Source: Pycnopodia helianthoides
Taxonomy: Eukaryota > Echinodermata > Asteroidea > Forcipulatida > Asteriidae
Direction: 5' to 3'
Assembly (NCBI GenBank): GCA_032158295.1
Contig: CM063247.1
Location: forward strand, 19,568,875 to 19,632,874
DNA: 64,000 nucleotides
The notes under the pieces are model-generated. The model saw only the letters and a list, made by a program, of their open reading frames with translations. It was not told the DNA's origin and searched no databases. Both the position numbers and the translations under genes were made by a program. This document shows, in pieces, positions 11,391-22,815 of the stretch; position 1 is the stretch's first letter, and each line of letters starts with the position of its first letter.

Positions 11391-12149
11391 AACTGACATC
11401 GGTCAAACTGTTGTTTTTTTCATTTCCTCTCGTATACCAGAAAATTAAATTCGAAGCTGGGTCAGGAAGACGCGGCAGAATGTGTACGTTTGAAAAAAAC
11501 ACACACAATCTACTAAGAAATTACAAGTTACAAAGAGAACAAAACTTGACCAAAAAGGTTTCGATACTGACTTGCACAGTAAGGGTTAGTATTATGAACA
11601 CAAGTTTTCAATCTGCACCCTACCCTGCGTAAACCAGTAACAATTTATGTGATTTCCCATGATCCCCCCCTCTTAAAAAAAACCCCAGCATGCTTTTAAT
11701 AAGATTAAGATTTATTTTGGGGTATTTTGTGATCCTGACCTTCACTTAGGCTAATCTACACCGAATATTTTAGAAATGAAAAAATACTTGAGAAGTGTTT
11801 AAAAGAGGCGAAGGTTCTTGAAGTGTGGATAGAATGACTGTGTGAGGCAGGATACTTTAAAATTATCCCTTCCTTACACACATCACCACGCACCGTATTT
11901 ATAGGCAAAACGGAGACTTGTGTTTTGTGGGAAAATATTGTTTTGGCATGGACGGACGGCATTTGAGAATGTGGCAGAGATACGAAGCCCCTTGTTGGCG
12001 AGTCCCAGACAGAAATCATAACGAAAGAGTCATGCGGTTCGGCGGGGATTTTTTTTACCCCGTGGTACTACTGTCAGGTTGAAGATTTTGCGCCGTGTAT
12101 TTTTAATGGATGTTAAATTTGCACCGTGGAATAACGAAAATTGTGTTTG
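11391..12149. other. Intergenic stretch without recognised gene
   Basis: No domain-bearing frame was found. The frame at 11756-12019 (-) has no supporting feature. Confidence 0.4.
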
Positions 12150-12335
12150 ACCCATACACCAATGTGTGTTGAACCACAGAGCAAGGACTTGCTCTGAGGT
12201 AGAACACTGTATTTATGCTCCCTAGAGTCTTGTGGGGAGTACAAAAACCCACATACGTTTTACTCGGGTGGGATTCGAACCCACGATCTTTGCCATTGCA
12301 GAGCAGATGTGTACTTTATTTCGGGACGACAGTGT
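12150..12335 (-). repeat. tRNA-derived SINE (family C), copy 2
   Basis: On the minus strand the head carries ggcaaagatcgtgggttcga followed by atcccacccgagtaa, matching the copy at 4712. The tail has 'tgtgggtttttgtactcc' and ends near 'acacattggtgta'. Confidence 0.6.
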
Positions 12336-12420
12336 TTTTGGTTTGTTTGAAGACCGGTTTTTGTTGCAGATCAATGGGGGACCGGGACCCGAGTGGTCGG
12401 GGCAGTTCCATCAGTCTATG

Positions 12421-13116
12421 ACCTCTAGAAGTTCGTATTTGGACTTAGAAATCCATTTCTCTTTGGTCGACACCCCCGGCCCATTAAGTGATAACGAGTT
12501 CGTATTTGGACTGAGAAATCCATTTCTCTTAGGTCGACACCCCCATTAAGTGATAACGAATTCGTATTTGGACTTAGAAATCCATTTATCTTTGGTCGAC
12601 ACCCCCAATAAGTGATAACGAGTTCGTATTTGGACTTAGAAATCCATTTCTCTTTGGTCGACACCCCCCATTAAGTGGTAACGAGTTCGTATTTGGACTT
12701 CTTTGGTCGACACCCCCCCAATAAGTGATAACGAGTTCGTATTTAGACTTAGAAATCCATTTATTTGGTCGACACCCCCCCTCCCCATTGAAGTGATAAC
12801 GAGTTCGTATTTGGACTTAGAAATCCATTTCTCTTTGGTCGACACCCCCCATTAAGTGGTAACGAGTTCGTATTTGGACTTAGAAATCCATTTCTCTTTG
12901 GTCGACACTCCCATTAAGTGATAACGAGTTCGTATTTGGACTTATAAATCCATTTATCTTTGGTCGACACCCTCATTAAATGATAACGAGTTCGTATTTG
13001 GACTTAGAAATCTATTTCTCTTTGGTCGACACTACCATTAAGTGATAACGAGTTCGTATTTGGACCTATAAATCCATTTCTCTTTGGTCGACACCCCCCA
13101 ATAAGTGATAACGACA
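12421..13116. repeat. 62-bp minisatellite, about 11 units
   Basis: Each unit runs from 'gttcgtatttggactta' through 'aaatccatttctctttggtc' and 'gacacccccattaagtgata' to 'acga'. Unit starts fall near 12431, 12499, 12561, 12622, 12685, 12735, 12802, 12865, 12928, 12990 and 13052. The unit starting 12685 is shortened internally, and C-run length varies from unit to unit. Nearly every unit holds a GTCGAC hexamer. The minus-strand frames across it are repeat artefacts. Confidence 0.95.
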
Positions 13117-14990
13117 GCTTGTTTTTAAATAGTTCCGTATCATCCCAATACTTGATTCACATGCCAGTCTCTTATAGTTTACCTCCTTGAAGTCTCGTTT
13201 GCAGACAGGCAAGTATCTATTCAGTAATGAATTAATCTTGAACATTTCACCTCGGTATATTATTAGGAAGGGCAAATGCAGGTCACTTCCGGTCTCTGGC
13301 TACAGGGACCCAGACAATTTTGTTTCGATTAGCAATAATGATAAGTCGACATAAGTAACCTGGTCCCCTGCCTATAGGTTCATCTCAACTTCATACGTCT
13401 TAAGTTTGATGTCACATGTTCGTATATTATCACAGATGTACATGAAATAATATGACAATTTGTATTGGTTTAAATAAGAAGAGTCCTTTTCATCATGTCC
13501 CTGGATGCCCCACCTTAGAGAGAGAAACAAAACCAACCCAACCTGTCACGAAAACGTGACTAGGCTTTGCCACGATTAGTCACCTACCAGTCCAGTGGCA
13601 CTGCCTGCATTCCGTAACGTCCAACACAAGGCACATCGTGACGACGAGGGCACATCGTACTAGTCACATAAATAACAGGTGGGGGGCACTCTGCATCAAC
13701 TTCCCCCCTTATGAGTAACACCAACCTGAGTTGTCTTCCAGAAGTCCGGCTTATATGTACCCCGAGCCCCCCCCCCCCCGTCTTAAAACCTTCAGCCCCC
13801 CCCCCTCCCCCGTTAAGTCATCAGCCCCCTCCTTCTCCACAACCTCAACCGCATAGTCATCGCTTCCTTAGTGAATTTGTTGCCGCAGGTCGACCGCATG
13901 ATACAGCGTCTGGGGGAACGATGAACATATCAAAGGTTATCGGTCTATGCACGTGTGATTACCCCGGTCCTCACGGGGGGCAAAGCTCGCTGTCATCGCA
14001 CCGCCTTTGCATTCCCCCTTTTTTTTATGAGGCTGGGGTGCAAAAAGGGGGTTAATTTTACTCCACATCATAAAAGGGTTGGCCCCTTTTCATCGCCCCA
14101 TTTTGGGAGTTGGAATCTTTTTTTAAAACTCACCATGCAACCTCTCCCCTAGTCACCCCTTTGATATTTTACCTTTAAGAATTTTTAAGAAGTAACTTTT
14201 TGTTTTGTAAAATTTTGGGCTCAAGCATTTGTGTGTGCAAATCCCCTGCGGGAGGAGAATCAGTTTTGGCTAGTAACAGAAAAGTCGTTGTGGTCTCGAT
14301 GTTTCGAACATTATACTCATCTGCTCGTTTTAAAATACTTTAATGAGAGTTTGTTATCTCTTGCACTGTTTTTTTTATTTTTATTAAATACTTTAAACTT
14401 AATTCCTTTTTGTATGTGTGGATCGTCTTGTGTGGAGCTGACCTCCTTTAAAAATAATTAATGTTTTTGGTTTTACCTCTTGGTGTACATCCTTATACTA
14501 TTTTGTAAAAAGGCATCCAATTCGGCATTTGGACTTCGATTTGTGTTTGTTTCAATGAAATATCTAATAACATTCTATCACCTTCTTTTATGGTATTTTA
14601 TGGACATTTCTGGTTGTATTGTGTCTGTGTATTTGGCCTACCTGAAAGTTGGATACTATGATTGTAAAAACAGCACGACTTCCTCGCAAGGAGTGCATCT
14701 CCGGTGAGGATGTTTTTCTGGGGGGAGGTAGAACTATTACCTAAGCTTTATACACACACTGCCTAAGCTTACTAATGACTTACAAATGCTGTACCATATC
14801 GTAAAACTAACTTGATAACAGACCCTTCACATGGAGTATTATGTAAATTGCACATTGCGCGTGCGCACTTACACTATACTGGTTGGCAAAATGGGGGAAC
14901 ATCGCGCCTTTCTTGTATGGGTGCTGATGGTGGGGTGACGCATACGCGTTTAGGCGTCTGCCTAGTGCACGGCTCTATTATACCACAGAC
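13117..14990. other. Intergenic stretch with C-rich patches
   Basis: Runs of C occur at 13765-13810, and T- and AT-rich DNA follows. The proline-rich frame at 13711-14055 comes from the C-runs. No exon was supported. Confidence 0.45.
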
Positions 14991-15005
14991 ATTAAAATAC
15001 CTCAT

Positions 15006-15338
15006 AGACCCCTTGCATTGGCCGCCATCGTTGATGAAACGTGCACGCGTGAAAGGCTACCATTGGATGAGAGTTGTGCGCAGCGTGTATACACGCGTGC
15101 ACGTTTCCATTGTTTTTCATCAAAGTTGTTGGTCAATGACGTCATGTGCAATCCATCTATGGCGTTTGCCAACCAATAGATGAATTGCACATGACGTCAT
15201 TGACCACCATCTTTGATGAAAAACAATGGAAACATGCACGCGTTTACGCGCTACGCAAATCTCTCAGCCAATGATAGCTCTTCACGCGTGCACGTTTCAT
15301 CAAAGATGGCGGCCAATGCAAAGGGGACAAAGGGTCTA
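15006..15338. repeat. Long imperfect palindrome with arms of about 155 bp (family L)
   Basis: The left arm (15006-15160) and right arm (15178-15338) are inverse complements with few mismatches. The arm begins 'cattggccgccatcgttgat' and contains 'cacgcgtgcacgtttccatt', 'tcatcaaag' and, next to the centre, 'tgacgtcatgtgcaat'. A single arm recurs at 24216-24366. This is a foldback-like element. Confidence 0.85.
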
Positions 15339-16374
15339 AACGCATGCGTGAATATTTCATGGTAAAGGCTAATTAACACCACGTGTACCTTGATGCCTAT
15401 GCATTGCATACGCACCCCGCCCCCCTTTCCTCGTAAGATAACGTTCATCTTGATCGATGGATCTTCATTTTTCTTTCCAAATCCCCTCATGTCAGAAGAA
15501 AATCTAATAACTTGTTTTAGGGGGAAAGGCTGTCCTTTGAAGTTGTCTGCATTGTCTGTTCAGTAATGCTGACGGGAAATTGAACATGCCAGTAATGCAA
15601 GGGCGTGTTGACAATCACTCCCTGTGCTTTTCCTGTCGAGTATATTATAGGCGATGGCCGCAATCTGATTCCCTCTACACAATTCCCACAAGCACTGCAA
15701 AAATCTTCCGTAAATATCTTGAATTTTCCACCTTTTTGTGTGTGCTTTTTAATTTTGTTTACCTTGACCTTTGTATAGAAAATGTCAGATGTTATTGAAT
15801 TTCCGTCTTTCCTACTCTGGAAGCATAAAACAAGTCGCTATATAATCGTGGACTATTTTTGTCAAGAAAGTTTCTGGAGAGAAAAAAAACATCGTGGGAG
15901 TACAGAACACGCCTCCCCCATGAATCAAGATAGCGTGGGCAGTTTACTATGTTGTGTTCACGAATGATCAGTGTACAAAAACAACATTCTGTATCGATTG
16001 CAATACACGGCACTGTACTTTTATACATGCCAAAGAATAGATAAAACAACAACTGTTTTTGACATTTTAGACAAACGATGCAAAGTTACATGAAACACGC
16101 AAGAACACAATGTGACACCCGCACCGAACATTATTCGGAACAAACAATAACAAAAGCTGACGTACAGCCCCCTATAATTCGATTGTAACAACTTATAAAA
16201 GTCGATTATACTGACATCAGATCCATCCTTATAAGAGAGTGAGCATCATTTTGTTTTAGTTATTAGTCTCAACAACAACATCAAAGAAAAATACCGTCAA
16301 GTGATTCACTCACTCAAAACGGCAACCACTGATGTGCAGTAAAAAACAACAATTTTTATCACAACAAAACACCA
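15339..16374. other. Intergenic stretch without recognised gene
   Basis: AT-rich DNA with no exon-like frame that has splice sites or domains. Confidence 0.4.
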
Positions 16375-16545
16375 GGTCCCAATTGCATAAAGCTGTTTAG
16401 CAGAAAAAAGTGCTTAACACATTTCTTTGCTAGCAAAAAATGAGTGGGGCACCAGTCGCAACAATGTAAACGTTATGGAATGTTGGTTGGTAGCCAGTTT
16501 CTGGTAAGCAGTATTGTTCTGTGCTAAGCAACTGCAGCAGCAACG
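16375..16545. mobile_element. Palindromic MITE, family I, copy 4 (degraded)
   Basis: It starts 'ggtcccaattgcataaagct' and carries 'ggttggtagccag' and 'gtgctaagcaact', consistent with the family. Both ends are diverged. Confidence 0.5.
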
Positions 16546-18528
16546 CTGCCGATTTATTGAAAAGGAAGACACATTCATCGTGACTCATGAACATAATTCT
16601 CTAACAGGCCACGCCTATACATCATCTTATTGGTTTGAACACTAATCAGGAGTTAATCAGGGTGCAGTTCAGACCAATGGTCAACCGTGAATATTTAATT
16701 TCAATATTCATGAGCTGACATCACAGCCATGCACGCGATACTCAGTATTTAGTTGTTTTTGTGATGTTATCATAATTAGGATTGATAATGATAACGACTT
16801 CGGAAATATCAATATATTCGAAGCTTCCTAGTCTTAATGTGGATTAGCAAGACAGAAGAATGGAGTTGTTTTTCACATTTTACCTTCAAAGGACGCGAAG
16901 ATTTGGCACATGTTTCTGTAAATAGGTCCAATATCGTAATAGAATAAGCATGCGTGATAAATATCTTCGATTTATTGCACTGTTTGTAGACAGCGATCTT
17001 TCGTATAAAGTGATGCATTATAGCCCGTCATGATCGAATCTCTATAATTATACTCAGAAAGTGTCCGGTTTCCCCTAATCTGCCTTCATCAAACGGGCTC
17101 CAGTAATTTAAACAACGTAAGACAAAAATAACATGTCTCGACAGAACAGTTTCAAGAGTTTTCATTATTATTTATTTCTTCATATTCATAATTAATTATT
17201 GCACAGAACCGTTCAATATTTACAATGCTTGCAGAATACAATCAGGAAATATATACACAATATTGACTGAAAACATTAGTCGAAATCTCTGCAAAAACTT
17301 TGGAAGAATTTCAGAAGATTTAAAGGAATCCAAAAATATAGCCCAATTTGTACAACCAGCCACTGCTGTTTTAAACATACTTTTTTAACAAGATTTTACA
17401 TACTTTAGGGTTTCCTTTGAAATTCCTTAGGAATCTTTGGAATTGTTGCTAGCTTTCAGCAGATGGACAGGAAACTTTGAAACTTTCGAATCAGAACAAG
17501 GTTTCCTATACCACGAACATCTAAAAGTGTAATTTATGAAACACAGTGTATCATACTAAAAAGTACATTATTGTATTTTAATGAAGATAATTTGAATATT
17601 ATAAGATATGTTTCAATGTAAGATGCCAGATGCTTATTAAGACCCTTTATCAAGATCGACTATGAATACCGTGTATAGATATACCAGTCATGTGACTTTC
17701 CTTGCGATCTTAGTCACGTGATGCCACCAGGAAAGTTACAATGGTTACTCGAGTTGGTTACAAAGTCTTGCTTTTTGTGAGAGGTTTTTAGTGTCTGTCG
17801 ACACCAATTTTCTATGACAAGAATCCAGACATTGTGAATTCCCAAATCAAGGACACAGTCCTTATTTCGAAATCTCCTCAAGGAAACACCGACAAATGAT
17901 GTTCATAATTGTATCTTAAAGACAGGTGGAGCCTTTTGGTTCTGTCATCTAGCTCGTCCTATACAAGACTTGCTTGAGGAAAATGTTTGGTATCAGTTTT
18001 GTCTCACAAACAGCACTGAGGGATTCACTGATTATAAATTATTTCCAGTTAAGTTAGCATTTTCTAGATGCTTCGGAAACTTGCTAACAATTTTCCGGAT
18101 AACAATTTGTAAGCATTCTGAAAAAAGAATGTTTAACTGTGGTTTGATTGAACTTTTCATGCCCAAACCTGAATAACTACTGACCACATTGTGTTAATTT
18201 TAGTCAAATTAGCTCTGAAGGGCGTGCACGCTTCGGTTACCACATGCACTCAATATATTACTCAGTAACTAGTTAAATTTAAAACAAATAAAATAAAAAT
18301 AACAAATTTGGTGAGGGGGTAAAATATGGCAGTGAAACATAATATCGTGAGAGTGTTTTTCAATCATAAAAAAACAATTATTACGTTGTCATATCTGAGA
18401 GACAACAAATTCCCAGTGTTATTTATTAGAAAAGGAACACAGATTGATTCTTCGTAGAAATGAAATGAAACAAACGAATTGGACTGATTTCATAAATAGT
18501 TGTTGTTGAGGTTACCCTTGTGCACGAG
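16546..18528. other. Intergenic stretch without recognised gene
   Basis: About 2 kb of AT-rich DNA. No repeat family, exon or RNA gene was recognised. Confidence 0.4.
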
Positions 18529-18681
18529 ACCGTTTTCAAAACCACGGCTTGGGCGTCGGCTCCGGCTTTAGGCACTGTCCAACCTGCTTGAAGTCTTGTA
18601 CCAAAAGTGTGTACGAATTTATAATGACTGACTTAGCCCGAAGCCGGAGCCCAAGCCAAATCGTGGTTTTCGAAAATGGCC
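18529..18681. repeat. GC-rich foldback element (family N), copy 1
   Basis: The left arm reads 'gttttcaaaaccacggcttg' then 'ggcgtcggctccggctt'. The right arm reads 'gaagccggagcccaagccaa' then 'atcgtggttttcgaaaa', its inverse. A similar inverted arrangement occurs at 36520-36627, and looser ones at 32108-32232 and 63633-63765. Confidence 0.65.
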
Positions 18682-19675
18682 TTTATCTCTCTTTGGTGAG
18701 ACGAATTTTGAGACAGAGTTTTGTTGATGATTTCACAAACTGCATTTCTTTGGAAGTCCTTGCCTGATGCATGTTTTCCTTCATCTTTACAACCTATGCT
18801 GTTTTAAAAGGAATATCAATTTCTTTTCATCTTAATTGTGTGTTTTTCTTGTAGCCCTTTATATACCAAGAGTGGCTTTTAGCCTTGTTGCATGAAAAAG
18901 TTAGTGTACATTGCCTAAGACTGATTACTTATGTACCAAAATGTTCCTTCGTTCATATTCAAATGGAGGAAACGTGTTTCATACAAAAGTTGTCTTAAAT
19001 GTTCAAGTGTTTATTAAAAGACAAGCATTACGGAACTAGCAAGATCATTATGTCCCAGCTGTCATTAACCCGTTACTCGTGAACAGATCCTTATTTTGAT
19101 CGGTTGTTGATTCTGTTACATTAGCATGGCTTCTCAGTGTACAGTTAATAATTACACCACGATGGGGAATAATATCCGATTTCCCTTCTTCAAGGAGCTA
19201 TTCATCGAGGTCTTTCAAGGGATTCAGAGTATTTCCCGTGTCAGGGAACAGATGCAAGGGGGGCTGAGTCACAACAAAACTGTCACTACAAGACGTGAAT
19301 CCCAAGGACAGCCATGGCCATCCCCTTTTTTTCCATGACGGTTCATAAGCTTCCGACTGAAAAGTGTTGTCATTTTGTCATCATATGCTTAGAATTAAGT
19401 CAGTTGGCTAAGGGTTCCTACTGCACTGTTGTATAGTGATTGCTTAGTAGACTGGCTTGTACAGTTGAAATACTTGATGTTGTGATGTGACAATGGCAAT
19501 AAATAAGGCAGTGTTAAAGCAGTCTGTACAACTTGGAAACAAAATGGTTGAAAACATAGACTGGCCCCAAATGAGTTTTGAAACGCAATCCTCTTTGTGG
19601 GCGTATCTTTAACATGTTGTTGTTGTTGTGCTGTTGACAGCGTTAGGTTTTACAGTCTATGGATGAATACACTGT
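18682..19675. other. 3' flank of the IgSF gene
   Basis: AT-rich DNA. On the minus strand AATAAA occurs at 19675-19680, overlapping the stop codon, and again near 19010-19015. Either could serve the IgSF transcript. Confidence 0.4.
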
Positions 19676-19680
19676 TTATT
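19675..19680 (-). promoter_or_regulatory. AATAAA overlapping the IgSF stop codon
   Basis: The minus strand reads GAATAAACAG here, so the TAA stop lies inside a canonical poly(A) hexamer. If used, it would leave only about 15-30 nt of 3' UTR. Function is inferred from the hexamer alone. Confidence 0.3.
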
Positions 19681-21326
19681 CCTGATCCTTCTCTTCTTTT
19701 TTGAGGTCCGTATCTTTTTCGGGATGCGGTTCATTTTCCTCTGGGATGGTAAACGACGGAGGGCACTCTTTGATCGTCGGCTTGCCGATACCGGTGGGTT
19801 TGTCAATCTTGCTCATTCTCGGCAGCGTGGACGACACGCCCTGCGTGGGGGTGATCTGAGCCACGGGCCGGTCAGAGAAGCCGGTGAACGCGGTCCTGGC
19901 CGGAAGTCTGCTGTTGTCCAGCGTGGAGTAGAGCTGGGAGATGTAGCCCGGTGCGTCCTCGCTGTTGGCCCCGTTGGGCCGGCTGGGGATAACCACGGGG
20001 TCGGATGAGATGGTCGTGGGAGGCTCGTAGATGAGCTGGGTCGGCAGCGGTAACGGCTCCATGTCGATGGTAGTTGCTGGTCGACTCGTGGTACTCCACC
20101 CTAGGTCGCTTCTGCGTCTGGGGTCGCTTTCCTTTAGCGTTCAGCGCCCAGCATCCCATTACGACGGCCAGGATGAGTAACAAAACCACCAGTGCTCCGA
20201 ATATAGTGATGATGATCATGAAGAGATCACCGTCTATCATGCTCTCTATATCATCACCGTTAACCTTTGGTCTACCATTAACACCATCGGGAGGCGTCGG
20301 GGTAAAGCCGATGACGGTGGGCGTGTTGCTCGGTACAGGCGGCACGTAGATCCGCGTGACAATCATGTTCACGGAGGCACTTTTAGATATACCTGTAGGG
20401 GTACTTGCCTCGCATGACACCTCGATCTTGTCGTGGGACGACTTGACGTCGTGGACCGTCAGAAGTTGTCTCTGGTTGGCGAGGGAATACTCCGGGTGAT
20501 CGTCGGGAACGTGGCGACCGGCCACGCGCCACGAATAGGACGCCACGTGCGGGATGGCGCTCCCCTCGCAGTGAAACGTCGCGTTGTCGCCCGGTATGAT
20601 CATCCGCGTCAACGGTTTGACTTGCACGACGGGCGGGATCTGCATGGGCATCACGGTGCAGGTCCTAGGCTGCCGTAAGGCCTGGCTTGTCGCCACACAG
20701 GTGAACTCCACACCGTTGTCCTCCGGGAGCAGTATCCTCTCGTACACGATGTGCGATTTCTGCGGTTCCAGTATGGAGTGGTTTGCACGCAGCCATTGCA
20801 GCGAGGCTGGAGGGTCGCCGCCGGAGGATCGGCAGGTAAACTCGGCACCTTTTCCGGGCCAAAGAGTGCTGGGCGTCCCGGTGACCGCAACCTGGGCCCG
20901 CACGTGGCACAGAGGATACTCGGCCTTTGGTGGTACCAACACTGTCACAGTTGCCGCTGGAGATGTCTCCCCGCCATGCTCCCCGATGTATAAGCACTGA
21001 TAATCACCGGCGTCTGTTTTCTTCACGTTCTCAATTCTCAAGTTCAACTCGCCGGCGGTTCGGTTGCCGGTGAGAGAATACCGAGAGCGTACGTCGTTGT
21101 CGAGACCCCGCGACAGTTTCATGCGGTAAGTCAAGTGGATTCTACCCTTGGACCAGATTAGTTCGATGCCCGACGAGCTCAGAGCTGAACAGTTGAGCGT
21201 GATCGTCTCCCCGGCGATGGCTGTGGTGTGGGCGGCCGGCAGCATGGTGAACGTAGCTCGGGCCTTATCACCACCAAAAGACACAGTTACGGCCACCAAC
21301 AGCAGCCACAATCGTGGCGAAAACAT
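19676..21326 (-). CDS. Three-Ig-domain type I membrane protein, uninterrupted, frameshifted tail
   Basis: The start is ATG at 21324-21326. It gives a signal peptide (MFSPRLWLLLVAVTVSFGG); the longer open frame upstream begins only with GTG. Ig1 is V-like, with C46, W58, the DAGDYQC motif and C111. Ig2 has C165, W178 and C210, plus an extra flanking pair C140/C223. Ig3 has C253, W266 and C305. A Pro/Thr-rich stem, a transmembrane helix at about 368-391 and a basic stop-transfer (KGKRPQTQKRPR) follow. N-glycosylation sequons lie at N45, N88, N182 and N248. After about residue 420 the first frame degenerates into H/Q/R-rich sequence and stops at 19872. The +1 frame from about 20065 continues with strong G/C at third codon positions and tyrosine motifs (IYEPP, YISQLYSTL) to a TAA at 19676. 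One indel therefore separates ectodomain and tail. The layout suggests a cell-adhesion molecule or receptor; no orthologue is claimed. Confidence 0.85.
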
Positions 21327-21517
21327 CGTCACTGTACTAGGTACACTCGTAGGCCTACCGAATGTTATAAGAATCCAAGAAGTGGAGACCGAGTCTGAGT
21401 TTTCCGAACTACAGTAGTCGACACTCTCGGTATGGCAGTTCACAACTTTGACAAACGGGCTCTCAATCCAAAGTCAGTTACCTTCAGAAAATTGAGTCAG
21501 CACACAAGCGGACCCCC

Positions 21518-21527
21518 ATTATAAAGT
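21518..21527 (-). promoter_or_regulatory. TATA-like box upstream of the IgSF gene
   Basis: The minus strand reads 'cactttataatggg' about 195 bases before the ATG. A start site some 30 bases downstream would give a 5' UTR of about 165 nt without an intron. This is a weak call. Confidence 0.2.
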
Positions 21528-22590
21528 GACTTGTAAACTGGCTGGCCAATGGCCGACCGCTTCGTCACACGTCTCAGGAACTTCAGTTGATTAACAAAGC
21601 GGTACAGGTTGACAGGCCGGCCCCGCTACTCTTGTCAGTTGCCGGGACAAGCTGAGAGAGAGAAAAACAGCCCGAGCCACGCTAATCGAATTAGTCTGTT
21701 TCCTCCAGGAGTCAAAGGGCCATGTCATGGGACAACAGTTTGGTTATAAATAGCTGGTACAAGCAGCACAACATGGAGACCAGGCAAAGTTTGTTATGGA
21801 TACTGGTATATGCATCCAGGAAAAATATCTACAGAAACTTTACGAGTTACGTCAGAACCGCCATTTTGTTTTTTGATCGGCGCGCACTTCCTCTTCTTTT
21901 CTTATAGGTTCACTGAACACCTATGGGGATTGCCGAAACCTGCCATGAGCAATTACATTATTCCTTCTTTAATGTGAAAAGTTCAGAAGACATTCCTTTA
22001 GCATTTCATGGAAATTAAATTCGTTTGGTTGTTTGTATCATTCTGTTGCTTGTATTTATATATGCTGTTTAAATATACTTTTTTGAAAAAAAATCTGCCA
22101 TAAAGGAACGGAACTGCTAACGGCTGTGATGTTTTTATACGGCCTAGCTTGCCAAGGGACACCAGTTAGGTTGCTGCCATTGTGTTGTTTTCAGTTTCTT
22201 GTCGACCCCGTAATGATGTATTAAAGTAATGATGTATCCCACGCCATCTGTGTGTACAGTTCGCCTTGTATAATACTTGGTTTGAGTGTGAGGCTGAAAC
22301 CATCCTCTGTAGCTTGCGCATTGCATGCATCAGTAAACAATAACATCATGCATGGATAAACAGCTCCTTCATTCCCGAAATACAGAATGAAGAACTGGAT
22401 AAGTTTTTTTCTTTTCACCAAAAATCATTGATATTAATATTGGAGGTTTCCCATGCAAAAAAGATAGTCTGGTACTAAAAGACCAACTCGTTAGCGGTTG
22501 ACAATTCGACCTTCTTTGGGTAAAAGTTGGGTCAAATTTACCCCTTTTTTTGTAAAGAGTGTACATTTTTGTCTGTTTCCAAAAATCATG
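21528..22590. other. IgSF 5' flank, no gene recognised
   Basis: GC content drops from the GC-rich coding region to AT-rich DNA by about 21750. No further exon was recognised. Confidence 0.4.
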
Positions 22591-22673
22591 CGTGCGTACG
22601 CCGTAAATAGGGATGCAGCATAAGAGTATAATTCCTGTTGCTTATAATTATAGTTACCTTGGGAGCTTTCCAT

Positions 22674-22815
22674 TGTTTGATATACGATCTTTCCTGTCTC
22701 TTCACTTCTCCAGTCATTGTGGTTTTGTCCTTCACCGTATTTTTCACTTCCTTCAATGGTTTACTACTCTTCACCGCCTTTGCCACGGTATCCAACCAGA
22801 AGTCTGGGCCGCACT
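22674..22815 (-). other. Lysine-rich open segment, possible exon of unknown gene
   Basis: On the minus strand an open frame reads through WLDTVAKAVKSSKPLKEV and continues K/T-rich to KQWKAPK. It then meets AAG|GTAACTATAA, a usable 5' splice site at 22673-22672. Upstream a TAG at about 22816 closes the frame, and the only acceptor-like site (cggcccag) is purine-rich and poor. The opposite strand is also open for 124 codons (22613-22987). It may be a small exon or chance; no family was recognised. Confidence 0.15.

Noticed and set aside
12425..13275. Minus-strand frames with SKYELVIT repeats
   Set aside because: They come from the 62-bp minisatellite.
13711..14055. Proline-rich 114-codon frame
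   Set aside because: It is created by poly-C runs and lacks splice sites or domains.
19724..21417. Many plus-strand frames opposite the IgSF gene
   Set aside because: They are shadows caused by the GC-rich codons of the minus-strand gene.
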